DNA of 33,583 nt from an uncultured Thiotrichales bacterium (GCA_903824965.1 CAIJYR010000037.1:1-33583); one strand, 5' to 3'. Numbered from the stretch's first letter, positions 19,765 to 28,808 are shown. Notes: generated by a model from the sequence alone, not told the origin. Numbers and translations: made by a program.

Positions 19765-20808
19765 TTAATGTTGCACCATTTTACCCATATCGAATACCGG
19801 CATAAACACAGCGATCATCATGCCCGCCACCGACATGCCGACAATAAGGGTAAGAATCGGATTAATCAAGGCCGTCCATCGTTCCAGTTCATTGTCCAAC
19901 ATCCGCTCGAAGTAATCCGCAGCAGACAGCAACAAGGAATCCAAGGTACCCGCCTCCTCACCGGCAGCGATCATTTGCAAGACAATGCCTGAGAAAACAT
20001 CGTACTCTCGGAAGGAATCCGCGATCCCCTTGCCGCGTTCAACATCGCTAACGATGGCGTAGATCAATTCTTCGATATACACATTGGCGACTGACCCAGC
20101 AGCCAACTCCAACGACGGTAATAAATCCACTTCGTTTTGCAATTGGACAGAGAAGGTACGCAAAAAACGACTCAAAGACGCCAGACGAACCAATCTACCC
20201 ATCACAGGCAGACGTAACTTATATCGATCCCACAAGTAACGACCTTCTGTCGTGGCAATCCAAGCCAATAGACCCCCCACGAGGATGAAAACCGCTATAA
20301 AGACGATATAGTAATTGGCACGCCACCAATCCCCAAAATCCATCAGCCATTGGGTCATGGTCGGTAATTCTTTTCCGAAAGAGGCAAACATGTTCTTGAA
20401 TCGCGGAAGAATAAAAAAGATCATTCCGTTCAACACCGCGATGAATGCAATAAACATAAAAATGGGATACGCAAGCGCAGATCGTATCTTGCCCTGGGAT
20501 TCATCCATCTTTTTGAGATAGAGGGAGATATGTTCGATGGCGTCTCCGAGACGGCCCGACATCATCCCCGCACGAACCACATTGACGTAGATCTGATCGA
20601 AAACCTTCGGATACTCGGCAAGGGCATCGCCAAAATCGACTCCGTGTTCTACCTCATGCACCACAGACTCCATGGTGTCCCGCAGTACCCCTGCTGGGGT
20701 TTCTTCTGTTAAGTTTCTCAGCACATCCACCAGCGGCAACTGACTCCTCACCATGGAAGACAATTGGCCCGTAAAAATCAACAAGGTGGAAAGCGATACC
20801 GCTGACAT
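19765..20808 (-). CDS. GspF/PilC-type inner-membrane platform protein
   Basis: Polytopic platform on which the assembly ATPase acts to lift pilin subunits. Two T2SF domains are visible: the first with QLPLVDVLRNLTEET and ALAYPIFMFIAFIAVLNGMIFFILPRF, the second with VDLLPSLELAAGSVANVYIEE and MIAAGEEAGTLDSLLLSAADYFE. A final membrane helix NPILTLIVGMSVAGMMIAVFMPVF follows. At 347 residues it is shorter than typical GspF (~400), missing most of the N-terminal cytoplasmic leader. The start overlaps the ATPase stop in TAATG, so the two are translationally coupled. Confidence 0.93.
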   Translation of the reverse strand: MSAVSLSTLLIFTGQLSSMVRSQLPLVDVLRNLTEETPAGVLRDTMESVVHEVEHGVDFGDALAEYPKVFDQIYVNVVRAGMMSGRLGDAIEHISLYLKKMDESQGKIRSALAYPIFMFIAFIAVLNGMIFFILPRFKNMFASFGKELPTMTQWLMDFGDWWRANYYIVFIAVFILVGGLLAWIATTEGRYLWDRYKLRLPVMGRLVRLASLSRFLRTFSVQLQNEVDLLPSLELAAGSVANVYIEELIYAIVSDVERGKGIADSFREYDVFSGIVLQMIAAGEEAGTLDSLLLSAADYFERMLDNELERWTALINPILTLIVGMSVAGMMIAVFMPVFDMGKMVQH

Positions 20809-23693
20809 TAACTTTTCTCCCCCAGCACACGGATCACCTCTTGGAAGGTGGTGACTTCATCTTCTACCAGTTTGAGACCGTGACGAATCAAGGTGGTCAT
20901 CCCAGACTCTAGAACGTGTTGACGTAGCGCCTCAGCACTGAAATTCTCTTGCATGATGATCCTACGCGCTTCACTCGTCATCTCGAATACCTCGAAAACG
21001 GCCTGACGACCAGAGTAGCCATTCTGCAGACAACGTTCACATCCACGACCCTGGGCATATTCCATCTCTGGATCAATTTCAATCCCTAGATCTTCCAGTC
21101 GATGGGCAGTAATCCCTTCTTGTTCGAGTTCATCTAGGATACGGCTTCCCATCACAGCTGTTTTACAGTGCGGACAGATCTTTCTAACCAAACGCTGCGC
21201 AATAGCCAGCGTCAGGGCCGTGGCAACCAGGAATGGCTCAATCTTCATGTCCAACAAGCGAGGCACCACCCCCACCGCATCGTTGGTATGGATGGTCGAG
21301 AATACCACATGGCCTGTCAACGAAGCCTGAATGGCCATGTTGGCCGTCTCTGCGTCACGACACTCACCTACCATGATGACGTTCGGATCTTGACGCAGAA
21401 TGGTGCGCAAACCGCTCGCAAAAGTGAGGCCAATCCGTGCATTGACCTGCATCTGATGCACCCCGGCAAGTCGATACTCGACAGGGTCTTCCACAGTCAA
21501 TACATTCTTTCTTACTTTGTCAATGGCGCTCAGACAAGAATATAGCGTAGTGGTTTTGCCAGAACCCGTAGGGCCACTAATCATGACGAGACCGTATGGT
21601 GCCTTGAGCTTCTCCAACAACAACCGCAAATCGCGTGCCAAGAACCCCACTGCCTCAGGTGTGGGACGTAGCGCATTCTTGTCCAACAAGCGAAAGACGA
21701 TCTTTTCGCCGTAGACGGTCGGAAAAGTCGAAACACGCACATCAATGGGACTCCCTTTGATGATGCGTCCAAAACGACCATCTTGAGGGCGACGCTTCTC
21801 GGCAACATCCATGCCTGACATGATCTTGATGCGAGAGACCACCTCAGGATGCAGATCCCTTGGTAAAGAATGCTCCTCATGCAGAATACCGTCGATACGG
21901 TTTCTGACGACCAGGGCTGCTTCCGTGGGTTCGATATGGATATCTGAGGCACGTTGTACCACAGCACGCTGGAGAAAAGCATTCACGTGGGTGGGTACGT
22001 CCATGTCGGTGGTGGCGACCCGAATCGCCCCTTTCTCATCCTCTTCCAGATCAATGACCGCCACCAAATCGAGACCGTTGGAGGCATCCTCACCACTCTT
22101 TAGGCGCTGGACAGTCTCCAGAAAGATGTCTGGATATGCCAAATACCATTGCAAAGAATGACCCGCCGCAAGATGTTCTATCGCATCACGCGCAACCAAA
22201 TCGTAGGGATCAATGGTGGCAACCCGATACCCCTCTTCGTCTCCCTCCTCAGGAGTCAATGCCACCGTACCCAGCCGCTGTGCCTGTGCCATCGATAGCC
22301 AAGGCGGGGAGGGTCGTTGAATACTGCTCGTCAACTCTTCTAGCGTGCCCAGCACGGGCATACGCAATTGTTCGGAAACCGTCTGAAAAATTTCAGCGCG
22401 GTATTTTAACGCGCCGTCTTCGGCCAAGATTCTGAAAAACGTCCGACCCGTGGTTTGTGCGCGATCTGCCAGCGACAGTGCTTCGTCACGGGTAAGATGA
22501 TTGGCCTTGATCAACTGCAACGCCAGACCACACAGGGACTCCGATACCTCGGGACGATATTCCTTCACAACCTGCGCACGTGCACCAGTACTTCCCTCTA
22601 CTCGATCCACACGGACGGTCGCCGAGCTGCCCACAGTGACCGTAGCAGCCGCACGAACCGTAGCACCCGCCCGAACCGTTGCATCGCCCCCCCCCGTTTC
22701 ACTGGCCGTGGCCGAAGGCGCAGGCACACGGGTGGTTTTATCCTGGGCTGCGGTGCCAGGTTCGACAAAACTCAGTTGCAGACGTGTCGTTCCAACCAAC
22801 AACGTGCTACCGCTGTACACGGGCACCGCATGTATCAAGTCTTCATTGTCTACCTTCGTACCATTGGAACTCCCCAGGTCTTCTATCAGCCAACCCGCCC
22901 CCTCCTTCCAATGGATGCGGCAGTGTCGCCGTGAAGCATGTTCGTCGGCAATGGGAAAATCGGGTACGCTCCCCTTGGCATTCGTGGCACGACCAAACAG
23001 ATACTCTAGTTTGCCTGCAACCCCCGACAATACCTCTCGGTTGCCGCCAGAATAGACCAGGGTTACACGCAGCAGTGCATTCTGTCCAGGAACAACAAGG
23101 GCTTCGCTCGCAGTGCGATGTGTGGGTACCGCCACGGCGGTACGTGCGTCAATTGTCTCATCATCGGCATGCGCTGTCGGTGCCGCCCCCCCTAGAGGGC
23201 GCGGTGCCTGGATGGTTGCATCCAGGCCGAGAGTAGGTAAGGCTCCGGCTCGAAAGACCAATGTCTTATCATGCTCAAGCCCCCCCTCTTGCACGGGACA
23301 TTGCAACGCCTGCGTCCTGTTCATCGCATCTTCGAGCTGTTCCATTGTGCCATCCTGAATGTGTACCGCTACCAGGGTTCTACCCAACCGGAGTGTGTCT
23401 CCCGAATGCAGGGGCATGACATCCCCTACGAGTTGGTCGTTGAGCCGGGTACCGTTCGAGGATCCTAAATCCTGTACCACCCAACCACCACGTGGAACAC
23501 TCCACCAAAATTTACAGTGCTGACGTGAGACGAGATCATCCTCCACGGTCAGATGTGCTACCTGCTCCCCCGGTAGACGACGTCCTACGAGTACCTCTGT
23601 GCGATCGGGGCCGATACGCTCTTCACGTGTTTTGCCCTGCGCATCTCGCAAACGTAGCCGCATTTCTGCGACTTTGTTGTCGCTCTCACCCAC
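20808..23693 (-). CDS. Type IV pilus/type II secretion assembly ATPase with two N-terminal FHA domains
   Basis: Residues ~27-112 and ~208-312 are FHA phosphothreonine-binding domains, each with intact GR, SR-x-H and SSNGT motifs (GRRLPGEQ / SRQHC / GSSNGT; FGRAT / SRRHC / GSSNGT). A linker with repeated D-x-T motifs (DKTLVF, DATIQA, DETIDA, DKTTRV, DATVRA) surrounds FHA2. Residues ~385-450 are a degenerate GspE/MshE N-terminal domain. Residues ~550-961 are a PilB/GspE motor: Walker A GPTGSGKTT (707-715), Asp box VEDPVEY, Walker B VIMVGECRD (usually GEIRD), HTNDA His box and the tetracysteine zinc site CPHC / CERC. The GTG start has AGGTGA upstream, overlapping the kinase stop 8 bp away. The ATPase assignment is very sure; control by phosphorylation is inferred. 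Confidence 0.95.
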   Translation of the reverse strand: MGESDNKVAEMRLRLRDAQGKTREERIGPDRTEVLVGRRLPGEQVAHLTVEDDLVSRQHCKFWWSVPRGGWVVQDLGSSNGTRLNDQLVGDVMPLHSGDTLRLGRTLVAVHIQDGTMEQLEDAMNRTQALQCPVQEGGLEHDKTLVFRAGALPTLGLDATIQAPRPLGGAAPTAHADDETIDARTAVAVPTHRTASEALVVPGQNALLRVTLVYSGGNREVLSGVAGKLEYLFGRATNAKGSVPDFPIADEHASRRHCRIHWKEGAGWLIEDLGSSNGTKVDNEDLIHAVPVYSGSTLLVGTTRLQLSFVEPGTAAQDKTTRVPAPSATASETGGGDATVRAGATVRAAATVTVGSSATVRVDRVEGSTGARAQVVKEYRPEVSESLCGLALQLIKANHLTRDEALSLADRAQTTGRTFFRILAEDGALKYRAEIFQTVSEQLRMPVLGTLEELTSSIQRPSPPWLSMAQAQRLGTVALTPEEGDEEGYRVATIDPYDLVARDAIEHLAAGHSLQWYLAYPDIFLETVQRLKSGEDASNGLDLVAVIDLEEDEKGAIRVATTDMDVPTHVNAFLQRAVVQRASDIHIEPTEAALVVRNRIDGILHEEHSLPRDLHPEVVSRIKIMSGMDVAEKRRPQDGRFGRIIKGSPIDVRVSTFPTVYGEKIVFRLLDKNALRPTPEAVGFLARDLRLLLEKLKAPYGLVMISGPTGSGKTTTLYSCLSAIDKVRKNVLTVEDPVEYRLAGVHQMQVNARIGLTFASGLRTILRQDPNVIMVGECRDAETANMAIQASLTGHVVFSTIHTNDAVGVVPRLLDMKIEPFLVATALTLAIAQRLVRKICPHCKTAVMGSRILDELEQEGITAHRLEDLGIEIDPEMEYAQGRGCERCLQNGYSGRQAVFEVFEMTSEARRIIMQENFSAEALRQHVLESGMTTLIRHGLKLVEDEVTTFQEVIRVLGEKS

Positions 23694-23701
23694 GGGTCAC
23701 C

Positions 23702-26191
23702 TCACACTTTTTTCACCACACGAAAGCCCACCGAAGGCCACTGGCTATTCTCCGGTGCATAGAAACGAGCGGTACAGCGTGCTTGAGAGGGCATACTGTC
23801 ATAGCTGCCCCCCCGTAGGCTGCGATCCCTGACTTTCCTCTCTTTTCCTTCTTTCGCCATCCGAGCGCCTTTGCCTACTTCCTCGATCGGCTCATGGACG
23901 GGATCGACCATACCTTTGGTCAAAGCATCATAATATTTAGGCGACCACACATCCAAGCACCACTCCCACACATTCCCGCACAAATCGTAAATCCCACGCA
24001 GGGTTTTTCCTTCGGGATAATCCGTCACACGCGAGAGCGATCCCGTACCAATGTTGGCCCGCACAGTGAGTGGTTTACGATCATCCTTCCCCCACGGGTA
24101 GACACTGCCTTGGGCTATCTTCTCCCCATTGCGTGCTGCATATTCCCATTGCGCTTCGGTGGGTAATTCCCCCCACACCGATTGCGCGAACGCTTTGGCA
24201 TCACTCCAGCTCACACCCACCACAGGATAGGCATCACGACTTGGATCATCGGGAAATCCAAGGGGTCTGCGGTGTCCGGTGCGTTGTAAGAATTGACGGT
24301 AATTCGCGTTGGTGATTGGGTACACGGTCATTTGAAAGGGCGAAATGCGCACCTCACGACGCGGTTTTTCATGCTCATTGGCCAAGGTGTCGCTTGGGCT
24401 TGCGCCAATCATATAGACGCCTCCTGGAAAGGACACCCATGCGAGTTCGTCCGGTGCAGGTGGAATAGGCCATGGCGGTTGTTCCACACTCTTCAGTAGA
24501 CTCAACACGTCAGCGGCTGAACGGGGCCGATCCTCAGGTTCATACGCCATGAGCTGTAGGATGATTTCGTCCAAAACCCTCGGGAGACCCGCGAGGTATG
24601 CGCTAGGGGGGGTAATTTCCTCCCGTCGAGGCCTCGGGGGAGAGGCTCCCGTCGGATAGCCATCCTCCCCAAACAGCCTAACCGGAGACTTGGCCAAGGA
24701 GGTCGGGGGGGTCACACCGGTAAACATTTCATAGGCCATGATCCCGAAGGCAAACAGATCGGCGGCAGGGCCAACGCACTCAGGCGAGGTGTATTGCTCC
24801 GGTGCCATGTAACGAGGGGTTCCCGCGATCTGATCCTGCTTCGCCCCCAACAAGGCGATACCGAGATCCATGATCACAGGCTGGCCGATATCCCCTTGAC
24901 GCAGCATAATGTTGGCTGGTTTCAGGTCACGATGCACAATATGCTTGTGTGCGATCACCAAGGCTTCGGCAACCGCGCACAACAAACGAAGCCGATCACC
25001 TGCTGTGTCGCGCAACCGCTGTTTGTTTTGATCTATCCAGTGTTTTAGATCACTCCCGCCCTCGATCAACTGCATCACGATGCCAAGACAAGAACCCTGT
25101 GCACCGCTCATGCCTGAAGGACAAGGCCCCTCATAGATCCCGTAGATGGGACAGATATCACGGTGATAAATCTTATGAGAAATGACCACTTCTTGGCGTA
25201 GGCTCTCCAGAAAACTGGGATCAGAAACAAAATCATGCCTGAGCAGTTTGATGGCCACCTGACCCAAACCATGTTTTTGATCGGTCGCACGGTACACCAT
25301 GGCGGATGCACCTTCCCCGATCTTCTCCCAATTGGCATAGCGACTTTTGCCGGGGATCAGAATCTCTAAGGGGCCAAGAATATCCGCAGCCGATTGCGGA
25401 CGATCATCCGGATCATATTCCATCAACTGTAAAATAATTTCGTCCAATCCCTTGGGCAGGTTTTTGCAAAAAGTGCTGGGTGGGGGAATATCCTCTTTCC
25501 GAGGGCGGGGCACTTCTCCGGTATTCAAGATGTCCCACAGGGAAGCGGGTGAAGTCCTTCCGGTAAACATCTCATAGGCCATGATCCCGAACGCAAAAAG
25601 ATCCGCACGATGATCTACCTGTTCGGGGGCCGTATATTGCTCCGGTGCCATGTAGCGAGGCGTTCCAGCGATCTCGGCTTTCTCCGTACCACGCAGCGCA
25701 ATGCCAAGATCCATCAGTACAGGTTGTCGGATGTCACCCTGGCGCAGCATGATGTTCGCCGGTTTCAGATCTCTGTGAACAATATGCTTATGGGCAACCA
25801 CCAGGGCAGCGGCAACCTGATACAACAAAAACAACCTTTCTTCGATGGTTTCACAGATACGGTCTGCGTTCTCTTTCAGCCAGTGTTTGAGATCGGATCC
25901 ACCATCGATGAACTCCATCACGATGCCAACACACTCATCCCCCTCTGATCCCATCTCGGAGGGGCAAGGCCCCTGATAAATCTGGTAAATCGGACAAATA
26001 TCACGATGATAAATGGCGCGGGAGATCATCACCTCTTGGCGTAGGCTGTTCATAAAACTCGGATCAGCCGCATACTCACGTTTGAGCAACTTGATGGCTA
26101 CTTTGCCGAGGCCATGCTCCTGATCGACAGCACAAAACACATTGGCAGAGGCACCCTGACCTATTTTTTTCCAATCAACGTAACGAGCCAA
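23702..26191 (-). CDS. Tandem double Ser/Thr protein kinase with a C-terminal FGE/sulfatase-modifying-like domain
   Basis: Residues are numbered from the ORF-track start. Two Hanks-type kinase domains stand in tandem (about 1-280 and 285-570). Each has a Gly loop (GQGASANV, GEGASAMV), VAIK lysine (K36, K317), HRDLKPAN (D143, D424), GTPRYMAPEQ, and DLG in place of DFG (D163, D444). All catalytic residues are present in both, so both may be active. Residues ~585-831 form an FGE-like domain (LPTEAQWEYAAR, GNVWEWCLD, RGGSY, GFRVV) lacking the first catalytic cysteine of true FGE, so it is probably a binding module. There is no membrane helix. The start is TTG; the codon at 26191 is preferred because GAGAGGG lies 7 nt upstream of it, but only 1 nt before the track start at 26197. 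It lies 8 bp before the FHA-ATPase gene, its probable target. Confidence 0.92.
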   Translation of the reverse strand: MARYVDWKKIGQGASANVFCAVDQEHGLGKVAIKLLKREYAADPSFMNSLRQEVMISRAIYHRDICPIYQIYQGPCPSEMGSEGDECVGIVMEFIDGGSDLKHWLKENADRICETIEERLFLLYQVAAALVVAHKHIVHRDLKPANIMLRQGDIRQPVLMDLGIALRGTEKAEIAGTPRYMAPEQYTAPEQVDHRADLFAFGIMAYEMFTGRTSPASLWDILNTGEVPRPRKEDIPPPSTFCKNLPKGLDEIILQLMEYDPDDRPQSAADILGPLEILIPGKSRYANWEKIGEGASAMVYRATDQKHGLGQVAIKLLRHDFVSDPSFLESLRQEVVISHKIYHRDICPIYGIYEGPCPSGMSGAQGSCLGIVMQLIEGGSDLKHWIDQNKQRLRDTAGDRLRLLCAVAEALVIAHKHIVHRDLKPANIMLRQGDIGQPVIMDLGIALLGAKQDQIAGTPRYMAPEQYTSPECVGPAADLFAFGIMAYEMFTGVTPPTSLAKSPVRLFGEDGYPTGASPPRPRREEITPPSAYLAGLPRVLDEIILQLMAYEPEDRPRSAADVLSLLKSVEQPPWPIPPAPDELAWVSFPGGVYMIGASPSDTLANEHEKPRREVRISPFQMTVYPITNANYRQFLQRTGHRRPLGFPDDPSRDAYPVVGVSWSDAKAFAQSVWGELPTEAQWEYAARNGEKIAQGSVYPWGKDDRKPLTVRANIGTGSLSRVTDYPEGKTLRGIYDLCGNVWEWCLDVWSPKYYDALTKGMVDPVHEPIEEVGKGARMAKEGKERKVRDRSLRGGSYDSMPSQARCTARFYAPENSQWPSVGFRVVKKV

Positions 26192-26197
26192 TGGCAA
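24443..26197 (-). repeat. Intragenic duplication of the kinase domain (about 0.85-0.9 kb units)
   Basis: The two kinase halves share long identical protein blocks, such as HKHIVHRDLKPANIMLRQGD and IAGTPRYMAPEQYT, in the same order. Unit 1 runs about 26197-25358 and unit 2 about 25357-24443. They differ in the C-terminal lobe, where unit 2 has a longer segment after the TSLAKSP region. This indicates an in-gene duplication with moderate divergence rather than two unrelated kinases. Confidence 0.85.
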
Positions 26198-26198
26198 A

Positions 26199-26205
26199 CC
26201 CTCTC
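26199..26205 (-). promoter_or_regulatory. Ribosome-binding site that sets the kinase start
   Basis: GAGAGGG on the minus strand lies 7 nt upstream of TTG at 26189-26191 and only 1 nt upstream of TTG at 26195-26197. The spacing favours the downstream TTG as the real start. Confidence 0.6.
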
Positions 26206-26213
26206 AACGCAGT

Positions 26214-28229
26214 TTATGGGTGGACAACTTCCGAAGACAGTGTACGTGTCGCGTCTGCAAAAAGTCTTTGTTGTTCTGAATCAACACCAGCCAGCCCACT
26301 GGCCGCAACCTCTGCGAGGGCAGAACGTGCCTTTTCAGGCATCCCGTGCGCAAGGTAATAATGCACTAAATCCAGCATCAAGCCGCGCCACTCAACGGTA
26401 TGCTCCCGAACTAGGTCGGACGCCTGCTCCCAATCCGAGAGAGCTACCTCAGGATGTCCCGCTCGGTATTCACAATGGCCAAGCCGATAATAGGCAAGCC
26501 CACGCAGATCGCTCTTGAACCAAACAGGATTCGCTACTGCAAGACGCAACAAGCGAATCGCTACGCTTTGGTACAGATTGTTCTGTTGTGCATGATCCAC
26601 AAAATCCATCAAAGACAAAATCGTAGTGGCACTCAATGGATACCGAGAGAGGCGCTGCTCTGCCATACCTAACTCGATCTCATAGTGCTGACCAGACGCC
26701 ATCAAGAGATACACGGCAGTGACAGCGTATCCTGCCTCTCGTTCGTTGAGCGAGGCCGCCTTACGATAATTGGTGGCGGCACTGCTCAGATCACCTGCCT
26801 GCTCCATAAAAGCGCCCGCATCTCCCCAGGCGGTGGGCGAATCAGGGTGAGATAACAACAAATGACTGAAAAACAAACGAGGTGCTGACCACTCTGCCAC
26901 CCGTGTATGCACTTCTGTGATCCACAACACGCCCACTACGACCACAACACCCAGCGGAGGCAACAACGGCAATCCGCCCACATGGCGTTCCGATGGCGGT
27001 TGACAGTCCATGAACATCTCATCTACGGGCAGCGTTTTTTCCCAACGCACCGCCCAATGCAACCAAGCAGCGAGATAAAAGGCAAGTGCCATCACGACCC
27101 CAACGGACGGCAGATAATTCCGGTGTTCAAAGACCAATTCGAGGGGGACGACGGTTGACTCTAAAAGATGTCCCACCAGAAACCACCACAATGCAAACAC
27201 CAAGGGCAGTATGAGACGCTTTCGCCAGGCATAGACCGATGCTACAAGCAACCCAAACCAAGCGACCACAGCCACCAGGGTCGTCCATGGCTGGAGCAGA
27301 CCCCTAGAAACGATCACATCATCATGGTAAAGCCCCATGTACCCATGGTCAGGCACCAACAACAGAGCGACATAAAACCACAGCACCCTCGCTTCTGTCA
27401 TGAGACGCTGTGTCAAATTAAAATCACGGAATTCATACCGAGGAAGCGGAAACACCGATAGGTACACAAGGTAGCCAGTCACCAAGACCACGGGCAGCGC
27501 CACAGCTACAATGGTAAACCGCTTTGTCCAGGGTTCAATGCACGGCGCAACAGACAAACGGAAAAACAACAACTCCACAACCAATTCCAAGTGACCTAAC
27601 AGCGCCCCACTCTCCTTGCTGAGCACCGCCAATCCCCCGGCCAGCAGCGTAGCAGCGATCCACCATACCCCCTGCCGTCTCCCAACGATCAATTGTTCCC
27701 GACCGTGGACAAAAGCCAACAATCCCACCAATGTGAACAAGGCAGAAAGAACAGTCATCCGCTGCACCGTGTACAACACGGTACTGACGTGAAGGGGGTG
27801 CAGAACCCACAAAAGGGCTACCCCACCTGCCAGCCAACGAATCAATCCTTGGGGCTGTGTATCCCGCCACCAGTAAGGCAACAACCGCCCCGCCAGCAGA
27901 TAGACCAGCAAACCACAAACGGCATGCAAAACGATGTTGGTCAGTTTCAAGCCCGGCAGGGGGTGATCCCCACCGAGATAATAATTAAGCCCGAAACTCC
28001 ACATCGAAATCGGCCGACCAAGTGGGCCGCCGCCAGCTCCTGAGGAAACAGCCCCCACCCACTCCGACCACCCCAAATGCTGCCAGTGCAAGGTAGGGTT
28101 CTTGGCAAGAGCACCTACATCGTCAAAGACGAGGAAACCGTCAAGACCAGGGAAATAGACCGCCAGTACCAGCACCAGAAGCGACAGCGCAGCAAAATAA
28201 GGGGTGATCACGAACTGAGCGGCACCCAA
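26214..28229 (-). CDS. Polytopic GT-C/TMTC-like membrane protein with C-terminal TPRs, possible pilin glycosyltransferase
   Basis: The 671 residues have about ten or more membrane helices up to ~440 and a soluble C-terminal region (~470-671) with helical pairs resembling TPRs (SAATNYRKAASLNEREAGYAV; GLAYYRLGHCEYRAGHPEVALS). The N-terminal loop has FLVFDDVGALAKNPTL, with Asp pair D36/D37, then RPISMWSFGLNYYLGG and LKLTNIVLHAVCGLLVYLLAGRLL. This order matches the TMTC/protein O-mannosyltransferase group of GT-C enzymes, where the loop-1 acidic residues are catalytic. It directly follows the pilin gene, so I infer pilin O-glycosylation. The track start is TTG, with no good ribosome site; a GTG at residue 7 is possible. 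It could instead be an O-antigen-type protein or a TPR scaffold. Confidence 0.6.
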   Translation of the reverse strand: MGAAQFVITPYFAALSLLVLVLAVYFPGLDGFLVFDDVGALAKNPTLHWQHLGWSEWVGAVSSGAGGGPLGRPISMWSFGLNYYLGGDHPLPGLKLTNIVLHAVCGLLVYLLAGRLLPYWWRDTQPQGLIRWLAGGVALLWVLHPLHVSTVLYTVQRMTVLSALFTLVGLLAFVHGREQLIVGRRQGVWWIAATLLAGGLAVLSKESGALLGHLELVVELLFFRLSVAPCIEPWTKRFTIVAVALPVVLVTGYLVYLSVFPLPRYEFRDFNLTQRLMTEARVLWFYVALLLVPDHGYMGLYHDDVIVSRGLLQPWTTLVAVVAWFGLLVASVYAWRKRLILPLVFALWWFLVGHLLESTVVPLELVFEHRNYLPSVGVVMALAFYLAAWLHWAVRWEKTLPVDEMFMDCQPPSERHVGGLPLLPPLGVVVVVGVLWITEVHTRVAEWSAPRLFFSHLLLSHPDSPTAWGDAGAFMEQAGDLSSAATNYRKAASLNEREAGYAVTAVYLLMASGQHYEIELGMAEQRLSRYPLSATTILSLMDFVDHAQQNNLYQSVAIRLLRLAVANPVWFKSDLRGLAYYRLGHCEYRAGHPEVALSDWEQASDLVREHTVEWRGLMLDLVHYYLAHGMPEKARSALAEVAASGLAGVDSEQQRLFADATRTLSSEVVHP

Positions 28230-28238
28230 GGGTGCACA

Positions 28239-28808
28239 CTACTGTGCAGGCGTACCGGTCGCAGAGAACGCACCACAGGATCCCCCATTGGGAGGTGTTC
28301 CGCCGTTTAGATAATGCTCACGATTAAGAAAATTTTCCCAGCCGATGGCGGCTGCAGCAGTGGCAGCTATGCTGGAGAACAACACGACACCCTGATTACC
28401 ATTGGCGGCAGAGGGGATGACTGTTATGCACGTGTGAAAAATACCCGCAACACCACCACCAGAGTTAGTTGTGTGCACCACATAGCGTGCGAAACGCGGA
28501 CTCCCCGGAAGGGTCAAGGTCGGAATCATCGGTGACAAATTGGTAGCACCCGCCGCAACGTTGGATGACAACTCCTTACCGTCTAGTCCGTTAACAAGTG
28601 CTGTTGCCGACCCTGATCGTGACCCAAGATAACCAATCAGTGCGCTATTGATTCTCCCAGCCATCTCCACAGCTTCGTCTGTTTCCGCCGTTTTCACGTA
28701 ATTGAGCAGTTTCGGAATGCCTACTGCGGCCAAAATACCGATAATGGCAACCACCACCATCAACTCGACCAACGTAAAACCACGCTCTTTTGCTGCACGC
28801 ATCATCAT
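28239..28808 (-). CDS. Major type IV pilin (PilA-like)
   Basis: Classic type IVa prepilin: a short positive leader ending KERG, cleavage after Gly10, then FTLVELMVVVAIIGILAAVGIP with mature Phe1 and Glu5. The 189-residue protein has a C-terminal Cys pair (C127, C178) that could form the D-region disulfide. The surface is rich in Ser/Thr/Asn/Gly, compatible with O-glycosylation. GAGG lies 8 nt before the first ATG; three ATG codons follow one another. It is followed at 9 bp by the GT-C-like gene. It is the likely main filament subunit of the cluster, although a pseudopilin role cannot be excluded. Confidence 0.9.
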   Translation of the reverse strand: MMMRAAKERGFTLVELMVVVAIIGILAAVGIPKLLNYVKTAETDEAVEMAGRINSALIGYLGSRSGSATALVNGLDGKELSSNVAAGATNLSPMIPTLTLPGSPRFARYVVHTTNSGGGVAGIFHTCITVIPSAANGNQGVVLFSSIAATAAAAIGWENFLNREHYLNGGTPPNGGSCGAFSATGTPAQ

